In this document: one piece after another, positions 7,504 to 14,762 of the stretch
Layout: the number at the start of each line of letters is the position of its first letter
How positions within the stretch are numbered: the first letter of the stretch is position 1
From: Flavobacterium sp.
GTDB taxonomy: Bacteria; Bacteroidota; Bacteroidia; Flavobacteriales; Flavobacteriaceae
Length of the DNA stretch: 24,110 nucleotides
Direction: 5' to 3'
NCBI GenBank assembly: GCA_030152225.1
Contig: JASLHL010000025.1
Span: forward strand, 1 to 24,110
Program-made: the position numbers and the translations under genes
The notes under the pieces: generated by a model
Databases searched by the model: none
What the model saw: only the letters and a program-made list of their open reading frames with translations
What the model was told of the DNA's origin: nothing

Positions 7504-7902
7504 TTACTTTATTGTGATCTTAGCATTTGTTACGACCTTGCGCAAGGTATTTTGTTGCTCTTTTGTTTTTAAGTTGAAGATGTCTCTTACTTTTCCGCTG
7601 TTCAAGTGCACTACTGCTTTTGTAGCTAATCCCTTTGGCATTTTGACAAACTTGATATTCGCTTTGTCAATTTGTTCCACTGCGGTTTTCTTCAGGAAGT
7701 TCTTATATACTAAAAACAAAAACACAGCAGCGATAATACAAAAGACGTAATCCATCTCTTTGGGAGCTTTCCAATCCGCCATAAACAAGCGAATCAAGGA
7801 CATGCCCAAAATAACAGATGACATCAAACGAGAAGAAGTTAGCCTCCCTTTGTAATTATCCTGAATCAACAGTTGTTTTGTTTCATTGTTAAATGATACC
7901 AT
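7504..7902 (-). CDS. Two-helix membrane protein of unknown function
   Basis: I do not recognise this 132-residue protein. It has a short polar N-terminus, two hydrophobic helices (about 28-41 and 50-67) joined by a WKAPKEMD loop, and a basic C-terminal domain of about 60 residues with alternating beta-like strands (NIKFVKMP, KAVVHLNSG). This layout resembles small bacterial PH-like membrane proteins, but that is only an analogy. An exact -7 promoter element upstream and a terminator downstream mark it as a single expressed gene. Confidence 0.65.
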   Translation of the reverse strand: MVSFNNETKQLLIQDNYKGRLTSSRLMSSVILGMSLIRLFMADWKAPKEMDYVFCIIAAVFLFLVYKNFLKKTAVEQIDKANIKFVKMPKGLATKAVVHLNSGKVRDIFNLKTKEQQNTLRKVVTNAKITIK

Positions 7903-7932
7903 AGCGATTGTCTTTTGATTTATTCAATCTTA

Positions 7933-7940
7933 CAAAGTTA
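7933..7940 (-). promoter_or_regulatory. -7 promoter element of the 132-aa membrane protein gene
   Basis: TAACTTTG on the minus strand is an exact match to TAnnTTTG, 30 bases before the ATG at 7902. No clear TTG is seen 19 bases upstream of it. Confidence 0.5.
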
Positions 7941-8029
7941 CGTATTAAACTGTGAAATAGCGCTTTTTTAACCTTTTGAAAAGAGATTCTTTCTTCTTTT
8001 TCGCGTACAATTCTCGCTATTTATGATTC

Positions 8030-8452
8030 TTATTCTTTTGTAAAAAGAGCAGTAAAAACATCTTCTTGTACATTTTTATTTGAATTTAACAATCTTTTGA
8101 GCAACGGAACATATCCCTGATACAATTCGGCATGTTCAAAAATAATTTGTCGATTCTTAATAATATAGCCATCGTAAAAACACGTCTGCCATTGGCCAAT
8201 TTTATTGAGCACACCGATTTGTAAATACGGATGCCTATGGCTAAACGCTGCGATTTTATCCTCTAAAAAAAGGATGGAAACATCAAAATTAGTCCAGCAA
8301 ATCTCATCGATATTGATCGAAACAAGAAGCAAGGTCTCCTCGTGATGGGACACAAACTCTACCGTACCAAAGGGAAATAACCTGCGTAGCTCCGAGGTGA
8401 ATGCCTGCTGATTTTCTTCGTGTAACAGCAGGATAATATAAAGCACTTCCAT
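8030..8452 (-). CDS. Hypothetical soluble protein, 140 aa
   Basis: No family recognised. The sequence begins MEVLYIILLLHEENQQAF and alternates hydrophobic strands (TLLLVSINI, VSILFLED) with short helices, so a compact alpha/beta fold is likely. It has no signal peptide or membrane segment beyond the hydrophobic first strand. A TAACTTTA near-consensus -7 element lies upstream on minus. No hairpin terminator is evident after it. The neighbours on both sides are also of unknown function, and all three read in the same direction. Reality as a gene is supported by length and absence of a competing frame. Confidence 0.55.
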   Translation of the reverse strand: MEVLYIILLLHEENQQAFTSELRRLFPFGTVEFVSHHEETLLLVSINIDEICWTNFDVSILFLEDKIAAFSHRHPYLQIGVLNKIGQWQTCFYDGYIIKNRQIIFEHAELYQGYVPLLKRLLNSNKNVQEDVFTALFTKE

Positions 8453-8564
8453 AGACTAACTTCTTTTTATTTAAAGTTAATCCGTAAAATTGTTAATTCC
8501 TTCTCCTTTGTCTTACGAAAAGGTTATTTTTTTATTACGTCACAACAAAAAAACTCCAAAACAC

Positions 8565-9257
8565 CTATTCTTTCATTTCTGTTATAAAGCGTTCAATTTC
8601 ATTCGTTTTGCTTTTAATTTCGTTTATCAACCTCTCGTCGTTTTGCTGTGAAATATTCAACTGTTTAAAACGCAACGATCCATCTTTCATGGGTAAAACG
8701 ACAATCACACGTCCCTGAGTCAAATCAAAATACTTCATATTCACTAGAGCCAGATCCAAATTGGTTTCATTATTTTGAATCGCCACCCATTTAATCTGCC
8801 TTTTCGCATCCGTATAAATAAGACCTTCCCCAACATATACTGGATGATTTCGAGAAGATACAAAAGAGCCGTTTTTAGGTGAATCATAGGTCGTGTGAAC
8901 CAAAATAGTAAAATACCCCAATTCACTTTCTTCTATACCTACATCTTTAAAAAAGTGCGAATTATAGGTCCCTTTACTCACCAATGCCGTTTGTCGAACA
9001 AAAGTCGAATGCCCCAGAACAAGTTGTTCTTCCATACTTCCATTTCCTTGCGAATCATAATCAGCTACAGGAAATACGCCAAAACCTAAAGGCAAATTAT
9101 TCAGTTCGTCTACATCAACGAAGACCAGATCATTTTTAAACTGTTGCCAATTCATTACTTGATTCGATTCCACCACTTGCACCACAGGTTGATCTTTTTT
9201 TACACAAGAACAAACGCTAAGACTCAGTAGTATCAAAAAGAGACTCCTTTTTATCAT
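8565..9257 (-). CDS. Hypothetical lipoprotein, 230 aa
   Basis: The N-terminus MIKRSLFLILLSLSVCSC is a lipoprotein signal peptide with acylated Cys18, followed by a polar linker, so the protein is envelope-anchored. The body shows beta-rich stretches (YFTILVHTTYD, RVIVVLPMKD) and ends in a charged helix (about 205-230). I recognise no domain. A possible promoter lies upstream on minus. Position between unknown genes gives no functional hint. Confidence 0.65.
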   Translation of the reverse strand: MIKRSLFLILLSLSVCSCVKKDQPVVQVVESNQVMNWQQFKNDLVFVDVDELNNLPLGFGVFPVADYDSQGNGSMEEQLVLGHSTFVRQTALVSKGTYNSHFFKDVGIEESELGYFTILVHTTYDSPKNGSFVSSRNHPVYVGEGLIYTDAKRQIKWVAIQNNETNLDLALVNMKYFDLTQGRVIVVLPMKDGSLRFKQLNISQQNDERLINEIKSKTNEIERFITEMKE

Positions 9258-9277
9258 CCTTTACTTTTTTTGCTACC

Positions 9278-9308
9278 TAAAAGTACACCTTTATCCTATT
9301 CCTGTCAA
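9278..9308 (-). promoter_or_regulatory. Possible promoter of the 230-aa lipoprotein gene
   Basis: TACTTTTA (9278-9285 on minus, one mismatch to TAnnTTTG) follows TTG (9306-9308) with a 20-base spacer. It sits about 20 bases before the ATG at 9257. Confidence 0.35.
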
Positions 9309-9340
9309 ATCCAACCTAAACGAAACAGCTCTTTTTACGC

Positions 9341-9376
9341 AAAAAGGGTTAAACGATTTCTCGTTTAACCCTTTTT
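9341..9376 (-). terminator. Intrinsic terminator of ettA
   Basis: A 16-bp perfect stem AAAAAGGGTTAAACGA (9341-9356) / TCGTTTAACCCTTTTT (9361-9376) with loop TTTC, about 25 bases past the ettA stop codon. T-runs are present in both orientations. Confidence 0.8.
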
Positions 9377-9400
9377 TTATTGTAAGACTACCTCTTGTGG

Positions 9401-11089
9401 TTAGCGTACTAATTTTTTGTATTTCAAACGCGTTGGTGCAACATCCCCTAAGCGCTTCTTGCGGTTTTCTTCATATTCAGAGAAAGACCCTTCGAAGAAA
9501 TATACTTGCGAATCTCCTTCGAACGCAAGAATATGCGTACAAATACGGTCTAAGAACCAACGGTCGTGAGAAATAACTACCGCACAACCCGCAAAGTTAT
9601 CCAAACCTTCCTCCAACGCACGTAGTGTATTTACGTCTAAGTCGTTCGTAGGCTCATCCAGCAACAATACGTTTCCTTCTTCTTTCAACGTCATGGCTAA
9701 ATGTAAGCGGTTGCGTTCCCCTCCAGATAGCGTAGCTACTTTTTTATTTTGATCTGATCCTCCAAAGTTAAAACGGCTTAAATACGCTCTTGAATTCACT
9801 TGGCGACCACCCATCATAATCAATTCTTGTCCATCACAGAAATTTTCCCAAATCGACTTTTCAGGATCGATATTCGAATGTGACTGATCCACATAAGCGA
9901 TTTTCACTGTATCTCCGATAGTAAATGTTCCAGCATCTGGTGTTTGTTCTCCCATAATCATACGGAAAATAGTCGATTTACCCGCACCATTCGGTCCAAT
10001 AATCCCCACAATACCCGCTTGAGGTAACGTAAAGTTTAAGTTGTCATATAACAATTTATCACCAAAAGCTTTGGCAACTCCTTTTGCTTCGATTACATTC
10101 GTTCCTAGACGAGGTCCATTTGGAATGTAGATCTCTAATTTTTCTTCCAGTTGTTTTTGATCTTCATTCAACAACTTATCGTAGTTCTGTAACCTCGCTT
10201 TTTGTTTAGTCTGACGACCTTTAGCTCCTTGGCGAACCCAATCCAACTCGCGCTCTAACGTCTTACGGCGTTTTGACGCTGTTTTTTCCTCTTGTTCTAA
10301 GCGTTTTGCTTTTTGATCCAACCAAGACGAATAGTTTCCTTTCCACGGAATTCCCTCTCCTCTATCAAGCTCTAAGATCCATCCTGCTACGTTATCCAAG
10401 AAATAACGGTCGTGGGTTACGGCAATTACCGTTCCTGCATATTGTTGTAAGTGTTGCTCCAACCAATGAACAGATTCTGCATCTAAGTGGTTGGTAGGCT
10501 CATCCAACAACAACACATCTGGATTTTGTAATAATAAACGACACAAAGCTACACGGCGACGCTCTCCTCCTGATAACACTTTAATCGGCGTGTCTGGATC
10601 TGGTGTGCGCAAAGCATCCATCGCAATTTCTAATTTAGTATCCAACTCCCATCCGCCTACAGCATCAATTTTATCTTGTAGTTCCGCTTGTCTGTCCATG
10701 AGTTTCTGCATCTTATCTGCATCTTCATACACCTCTGGCAAACCAAACATATCGTTAATCTGATTAAATTCATCGAGAATCGCTACAACCTCTGCTGCAC
10801 CTTCTCTTACAATTTCGATTACCGTTTTCTCTTCATCTAATTCTGGCTCTTGCTCTAAATACCCCACGGTATACCCTGGCGCAAATACAACATCTCCTTG
10901 GTAGTTCTTATCAACCCCTGCAATAATCTTCAATAACGAAGACTTACCTGAACCGTTAAGACCTAAAATACCAATTTTAGCTCCGTAAAAGAAGCTTAAA
11001 TAAATGTCTTTTAAAACTGTTTTGTTTGTAGATGAGTACGTTTTACTCACCTTCGACATGGAAAAAATTACCTTTTTATCGTCTGACAT
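9401..11089 (-). CDS. ettA: Energy-dependent translational throttle protein EttA (ABC-F ATPase)
   Basis: A 562-residue soluble ABC-F protein that binds the ribosomal E site and gates the first peptide bond according to ATP/ADP level. It has two ATPase cassettes without membrane segments. Cassette 1 carries Walker A GLNGSGKSS, signature LSGGERRR and Walker B LLLDEPTNHLD. Cassette 2 carries GPNGAGKST, LSGGERNR and LLLDEPTNDLD. Between them is the charged interdomain linker, around KRRKTLERELDWVRQGAKGRQTK in type, which fits EttA. I start at ATG 11089 (MSDDKKVIF), since the upstream ATG at 11182 lies within the promoter. It is a single-gene unit with its own promoter and terminator. Confidence 0.93.
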   Translation of the reverse strand: MSDDKKVIFSMSKVSKTYSSTNKTVLKDIYLSFFYGAKIGILGLNGSGKSSLLKIIAGVDKNYQGDVVFAPGYTVGYLEQEPELDEEKTVIEIVREGAAEVVAILDEFNQINDMFGLPEVYEDADKMQKLMDRQAELQDKIDAVGGWELDTKLEIAMDALRTPDPDTPIKVLSGGERRRVALCRLLLQNPDVLLLDEPTNHLDAESVHWLEQHLQQYAGTVIAVTHDRYFLDNVAGWILELDRGEGIPWKGNYSSWLDQKAKRLEQEEKTASKRRKTLERELDWVRQGAKGRQTKQKARLQNYDKLLNEDQKQLEEKLEIYIPNGPRLGTNVIEAKGVAKAFGDKLLYDNLNFTLPQAGIVGIIGPNGAGKSTIFRMIMGEQTPDAGTFTIGDTVKIAYVDQSHSNIDPEKSIWENFCDGQELIMMGGRQVNSRAYLSRFNFGGSDQNKKVATLSGGERNRLHLAMTLKEEGNVLLLDEPTNDLDVNTLRALEEGLDNFAGCAVVISHDRWFLDRICTHILAFEGDSQVYFFEGSFSEYEENRKKRLGDVAPTRLKYKKLVR

Positions 11090-11169
11090 AAAGTAAAAAA
11101 ATTGATTGAATAATGAATGATGTTTCTTCTTATGCCTCACTTTGAACAGCATAGAACCATCGAATACCC

Positions 11170-11199
11170 CAAAAATACACATTATTACGGAGATTCGAA
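11170..11199 (-). promoter_or_regulatory. Promoter of ettA
   Basis: TATTTTTG (11170-11177 on minus) matches TAnnTTTG exactly, with a 19-base spacer and TTC at -33. The predicted leader is about 70-75 bases, and this fixes the EttA start at 11089. Confidence 0.6.
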
Positions 11200-11572
11200 C
11201 TATTTTTAAAAGCAGTTCACTAAAAATTAAGGACGAAGGGTAAGACTATGATACCAAAGAGCATACAAGCAACAAAAATCACCACCTTTCGATAGGAAAG
11301 AATCAATAAGAACGAATCCTCTCACAACTTTCATTAACTAAGCTCCCTACACAACCTATCTTCTAGTTCTAAACATCAAACATAGCGCGCCTTGCGTTCG
11401 CTATAAATCAAAGTAAAATTTCAATCAAAACTCTTAAAAACAGTTAAACCACAAACACATTAGCATATCGATTACGATAATATGTTAAAGTTTTCGAAAA
11501 AACAAAGTAATAGTTCATAAACACCTATAATAATCAAAGATTTTTCACTATATTTAAAGTAAGAAAAAACAC
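11200..11572. other. Gene-poor intergenic stretch between ettA and the small acidic protein
   Basis: Only tiny open frames and no tRNA are visible. It is AT-rich apart from a GC-rich stem-loop at 11382-11404 (ATAGCG-CGC, loop CTT, GCG-TT-CGCTAT) that has no T-tract and so is not a simple terminator. A TATATTTA near-consensus -7 element at 11549-11556 may serve the downstream gene. Confidence 0.5.
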
Positions 11573-11770
11573 ATGAATTGTATGGAAAGATTTTTTAGAA
11601 CGATCCGTTTTAAAGACCTACAAGAGCAGGATGTTGAAACAAACCAAACTGTAGGCGAAAACTTAAATTACCCGCTAAGCGAAGCTGAAATACCAGCAGG
11701 ACTGTACGTAGAGTTAGAAGAAGAAGAAAAAGATTATTACGATGAGTACGAAGAACACTTGGGCATTTAA
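11573..11770 (+). CDS. Small acidic hypothetical protein, 65 aa
   Basis: No family recognised. The protein has a basic aromatic start (MERFFRTIRFKDL from the second ATG at 11582) and a strongly acidic tail (about 48-61, ELEEEEKDYYDEYEE). It lacks membrane segments. A clear hairpin terminator follows ten bases after the stop codon, which supports this being a real expressed unit. The start could be either 11573 or 11582. It is flanked by long intergenic stretches and not obviously linked to a neighbour. Confidence 0.55.
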   Translation: MNCMERFFRTIRFKDLQEQDVETNQTVGENLNYPLSEAEIPAGLYVELEEEEKDYYDEYEEHLGI

Positions 11771-11779
11771 GCATTTGGG

Positions 11780-11839
11780 ATCTTGTAACTGATTTTCAGT
11801 TTTTGAATAAAAAACAGTCAATCAATTACAAGATTTTTT
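11780..11839 (+). terminator. Terminator after the small acidic protein gene
   Basis: Arms ATCTTGTAACTGATT (11780-11794) and AATCAATTACAAGAT (11820-11834) pair with one mismatch around a 25-base loop and are followed by six T. Confidence 0.7.
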
Positions 11840-11963
11840 ATTTTCACCCTATCTCACATTGAGCGAGGCTTTTTTTGTTTGCGTGTAGATCAAAAACACC
11901 AGTATAACCCTTACATTTTTTTGTTGATCTACCAGATAAAACCTGATTTGGACTCCGAATCGC

Positions 11964-12152
11964 TTACACGCGCCCTTTTAACGCGTTGAATACCCAAGCA
12001 ATGGCCAAGAATCCAACACCTACAGCGGCAAATCCCCAACCGGCAATCTCGTAATATTTTAACGTTCCCAATGCAATGAGTACAATTCCCATCAGAATCA
12101 TAATCAACGTTGCATACCCCAATATTTTATTCTTATTTAAATTATTTGCCAT
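11964..12152 (-). CDS. CAL67264 family small membrane protein
   Basis: A 62-residue protein with two transmembrane helices (about 11-29 and 37-56) and the conserved C-terminal AWVFNALKGRV that I associate with the flavobacterial CAL67264 family. Function is unknown. It starts six bases after the holA stop codon and is very likely its operon partner, an arrangement that recurs in Flavobacteriaceae. Inner-membrane location is inferred from the helices. Confidence 0.75.
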   Translation of the reverse strand: MANNLNKNKILGYATLIMILMGIVLIALGTLKYYEIAGWGFAAVGVGFLAIAWVFNALKGRV

Positions 12153-12158
12153 TTCCTT

Positions 12159-13163
12159 TTAATTAAAGATTTTCATCAACATTTCCTTCAACAAGTCTCC
12201 TTGTGGTAGTTGAGTCGCTCCGACTCCTTTTCCCTTTAAATCCACTTCTTTTAAATGCGCGATAATTTGGCTCACGCGCTTCATTGGATAGGTTTTAAAC
12301 CCCAACTCGTAATCTTTTATTGCATACTGAACGACTTTTAGATTTTTCATCACATTTTGCGGTGATTTATCTTTCAATCCATGGTACAACAACAGCTTAG
12401 AAAAATAAGCATACACAATGCCAATCGTCACCACAAACGGATTGTTTTTGGGATTCTGTGCAAAATGACTTGCAATCTTATACGCTTGCAACTGATTTCG
12501 ATCCACAATCGCCTTCATTAATTCGAAGTTATTGTAGTCTTTGCTTATTCCAATATTCTTTTCAATGACTTCAGCAGTGATAGGCTGTCCTTTAGGTAAA
12601 ATAAGCGTTAACTTATCTAACTCCTTGACTATTTTAGACAAGTCATTTCCCAAGAATTCAATCAACATAGCTGCTGATTTAGGATCAATGCCATAGCCGC
12701 GTTTACTTACCGTTTGTTGCAACCATCCTTCTAATTTATAATCTTTTAGTCGATTACTCTCAAAGAGAACTGCATTTTTTTGCAGGCTTTTATATAGTTT
12801 TTTTCGCTTGTCAATGGTTTTGTACTTATAACAAAAAACCAATACAGTAGAAGGTTGAGGTTGATTGACATAGTCGTCTAATTGCTCGATGGTCTTAGCC
12901 AAATCTTGGGCTTCTTTGACAATAATAACTTGCTTTTCAGCCATCAAAGGAAAGCGCTTAGCATTCGAAACAATATCTTGAATGGTCACATCTCTGCCGT
13001 ATAATATCATTTGATTGAATCCTTTTTCTTCCTCAGTCAATACATTATTTTCGATATAATCCGCAACATTATCAATGTAATAAGGCTCATCCCCCATTAA
13101 AAAATAAACAGGTGCAAGGGTCTTATTTTTAATATTTCTTACGATTTCTTTGAGTTGTTCCAA
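12159..13163 (-). CDS. holA: DNA polymerase III subunit delta (HolA)
   Basis: A 334-residue clamp-loader subunit that opens the DnaN sliding clamp, whose gene is also in this window. The N-terminus with APVYFLMGDEPYYID (17-31), then NQMILYGRD (50-58) and AEKQVIIVKEAQDL (75-88), is the delta-subunit AAA+-like domain without a working ATP site. The helical C-terminal collar domain follows (about 215-334). Translation begins at TTG 13163 because the next upstream codons reach a stop within six codons and family members start here. It diverges from the HsdR_N gene across 52 bases and runs into the CAL67264 gene. Confidence 0.9.
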   Translation of the reverse strand: MEQLKEIVRNIKNKTLAPVYFLMGDEPYYIDNVADYIENNVLTEEEKGFNQMILYGRDVTIQDIVSNAKRFPLMAEKQVIIVKEAQDLAKTIEQLDDYVNQPQPSTVLVFCYKYKTIDKRKKLYKSLQKNAVLFESNRLKDYKLEGWLQQTVSKRGYGIDPKSAAMLIEFLGNDLSKIVKELDKLTLILPKGQPITAEVIEKNIGISKDYNNFELMKAIVDRNQLQAYKIASHFAQNPKNNPFVVTIGIVYAYFSKLLLYHGLKDKSPQNVMKNLKVVQYAIKDYELGFKTYPMKRVSQIIAHLKEVDLKGKGVGATQLPQGDLLKEMLMKIFN

Positions 13164-13181
13164 AATATAATTTACTTAAAA

Positions 13182-13211
13182 TTGTACGATCCGCATAAAC
13201 AAATATCTTTG
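13182..13211 (+). promoter_or_regulatory. Consensus promoter of the HsdR_N gene, nearly touching the start codon
   Basis: TTG (13182-13184), a 19-base spacer and TATCTTTG (13204-13211) match the Bacteroidota consensus TTG-N19-TAnnTTTG exactly. Only four bases separate it from the ATG at 13216, so the transcript should have little or no leader. Confidence 0.75.
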
Positions 13212-13215
13212 TATT

Positions 13216-13674
13216 ATGCAAAGATTAAACTTTCCATCTTTTAATTTCCGATTCAAAAATAGTGAAAATAAGATAGCTATTTTTGATGTGATCCGTAAAA
13301 AATTTATTCTTCTAACTCCTGAAGAATGGGTTCGGCAACATGTCGTCCATGACCTGATGGCAGTTAAAGGATATCCTATTTCATTAATTAGCGTTGAAAA
13401 AATCGTCAAGATCAATGGGATGAACAAGCGATATGACGTCGTTGTATTTAGGCCCAATGGCGAAATTGAAATATTAGTGGAGTGCAAAGCCCCTTCTATT
13501 GCCATTACCCAACAGACCTTTGATCAGATTGCGCGTTACAATTTTCAGTTGCGCGCTGCGCATCTCTATGTAACCAATGGCTTACAACACTATTTTTGTC
13601 AAATGGATTACGAGAAAGAAACTTATTTCTTTTTGCGTGCGTTACCCAACTACACTACTTTTAAAACTGAATAA
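13216..13674 (+). CDS. HsdR N-terminal domain protein (PD-(D/E)xK nuclease-like)
   Basis: A 152-residue stand-alone copy of the type I restriction HsdR N-terminal nuclease domain (HSDR_N_2 type). The active-site pattern is complete: LTPEEWVRQH (33-42) supplies an early glutamate, RYDVVVF gives Asp74, and VECKAP gives Glu89 and Lys91. No HsdM, HsdS or helicase part is nearby. The gene belongs to a conserved flavobacterial block with holA, GT2 and OmpA, so it is more likely a housekeeping nuclease or DNA-binding protein than a restriction enzyme. Its actual role is not established. The N-terminus MQRLNFPSFNFRFK is typical, so the start is well supported. The GT gene begins four bases after the stop. 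Confidence 0.85.
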   Translation: MQRLNFPSFNFRFKNSENKIAIFDVIRKKFILLTPEEWVRQHVVHDLMAVKGYPISLISVEKIVKINGMNKRYDVVVFRPNGEIEILVECKAPSIAITQQTFDQIARYNFQLRAAHLYVTNGLQHYFCQMDYEKETYFFLRALPNYTTFKTE

Positions 13675-13678
13675 CCTC

Positions 13679-14686
13679 ATGGGGAAACAATTTGCTTTAG
13701 TTGTCTTAAACTGGAATGGAAAAAAGTTGTTGGAAACTTTTTTACCAACCTTAGAGAAATATTCTCCTCAAGCCAACTTATACGTGGTGGACAACAACTC
13801 CACTGATGGGAGTCAGGCACTAATACAGCGCGAATTTCCAAACATACAACTCATACAAAATCAAGGGAACTACGGCTATGCCAAAGGATATAATGAAGGA
13901 GTAGCCGCTTTGACAGAACCCATACTCATCTTAATCAATTCCGATATTGAAGTGACGGAAAACTGGTTGGTTCCCATTGCTGAATTATACGACAAGGATC
14001 CTGAATTAGCCATTGTACAACCTAAGATTCTCGATTACAAAAACAAAGCGTATTTTGAATACGCAGGGGCTGGTGGCGGTTATATTGACCGTTATGGTTT
14101 TCCGTACTGTAGAGGACGTATCTTCACAACCATCGAAAAAGACGAAGGACAATACGATGATATAGCTACCATCTTTTGGGCCAGTGGAGCTTGTTTTTTT
14201 ATTAAAAACGATGTCTTTAAAACCCTACAAGGGCTGGATGAAGCATTCTTCGCTCACCAGGAAGAAATTGATCTGTGCTGGCGCGCACAAAATAGAGGTT
14301 ACCGTATCAAATATTGCGGTTTTTCAACCGTATATCACGTAGGTGGGGCGACTTTAAATTATGCCCATCCACAAAAGACATATCTAAACTTCCGAAACTC
14401 CTTGATGATGCTATACAAAAACCTACCCGCACGTCATAAGTTTACCACAATATTTGCCCGTTTGTGCTTGGATGGTATTGCAGGTATTCGTTACTTATTC
14501 CTGTTGCAACCCCAACACTGTTGGGCGATCATTCGCGCTCATTTTGCCTTCTACAAACGTATTCCAAAACTAAAAAACAAAGTTGAATTTATAAACATTA
14601 ACAATTATTTTGCAGAAAAATCTATAATTTTTACGTACTTTGTAGCTAGAAAAAAGAAATTCATTACAATTCACAATAAACAATAA
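13679..14686 (+). CDS. Family 2 glycosyltransferase (WbbL-like)
   Basis: A 335-residue GT-A fold enzyme likely to transfer a sugar from a nucleotide donor onto an envelope glycan or lipid. Motifs: VVLNWNG (8-14), VVDNNSTDGS (36-45), donor/metal site INSD (86-89), and acceptor/catalytic region EEIDLCWR (195-202) followed by HVGGAT. The set is close to rhamnosyltransferase-type GT2 proteins such as WbbL, and dTDP-rhamnose genes lie elsewhere in the window, but the real donor cannot be read. I use ATG 13679 (MGKQFALVVLNWNG); the open frame extends further upstream but overlaps the HsdR_N gene. A hydrophobic C-terminal part may touch the membrane. Confidence 0.88.
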   Translation: MGKQFALVVLNWNGKKLLETFLPTLEKYSPQANLYVVDNNSTDGSQALIQREFPNIQLIQNQGNYGYAKGYNEGVAALTEPILILINSDIEVTENWLVPIAELYDKDPELAIVQPKILDYKNKAYFEYAGAGGGYIDRYGFPYCRGRIFTTIEKDEGQYDDIATIFWASGACFFIKNDVFKTLQGLDEAFFAHQEEIDLCWRAQNRGYRIKYCGFSTVYHVGGATLNYAHPQKTYLNFRNSLMMLYKNLPARHKFTTIFARLCLDGIAGIRYLFLLQPQHCWAIIRAHFAFYKRIPKLKNKVEFININNYFAEKSIIFTYFVARKKKFITIHNKQ

Positions 14687-14692
14687 ATAATT

Positions 14693-14735
14693 TACACTCA
14701 AGTGTACTAGAATTTCATTGCTTTTGGTATATTTG
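14693..14735 (+). promoter_or_regulatory. OmpA gene -7 element with an upstream palindrome
   Basis: TATATTTG (14728-14735) matches TAnnTTTG exactly and predicts a leader of about 20 bases before ATG 14763. TACACT-CA-AGTGTA (14693-14706) is a perfect 6+6 inverted repeat where a -33 box would end, and no TTG is present at -33. It could be an activator site. Confidence 0.45.
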
Positions 14736-14762
14736 ACTCAAAATTCAATCATTTTTTTATTT

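Noticed and set aside
10491..10763. 90-codon plus-strand frame opposite ettA
   Set aside because: It mirrors the conserved Walker B and signature region of ettA on the other strand, and nothing supports expression.
11090..11182. 31-residue N-terminal extension of EttA
   Set aside because: It overlaps an exact -7 element and is absent from the family, whose start matches MSDDKK at 11089.
13176..13505. 109-codon minus-strand frame opposite the HsdR_N gene
   Set aside because: It lies antisense to a well-supported gene and covers its promoter.
13216..13674. A type I restriction-modification or defence system
   Set aside because: Only the small HsdR N-terminal domain is present, in a conserved housekeeping block, with no methylase or specificity gene nearby.
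13577..13678. Longer start of the GT2 gene
   Set aside because: It overlaps HsdR_N out of frame, and the GT2 fold begins right after ATG 13679.
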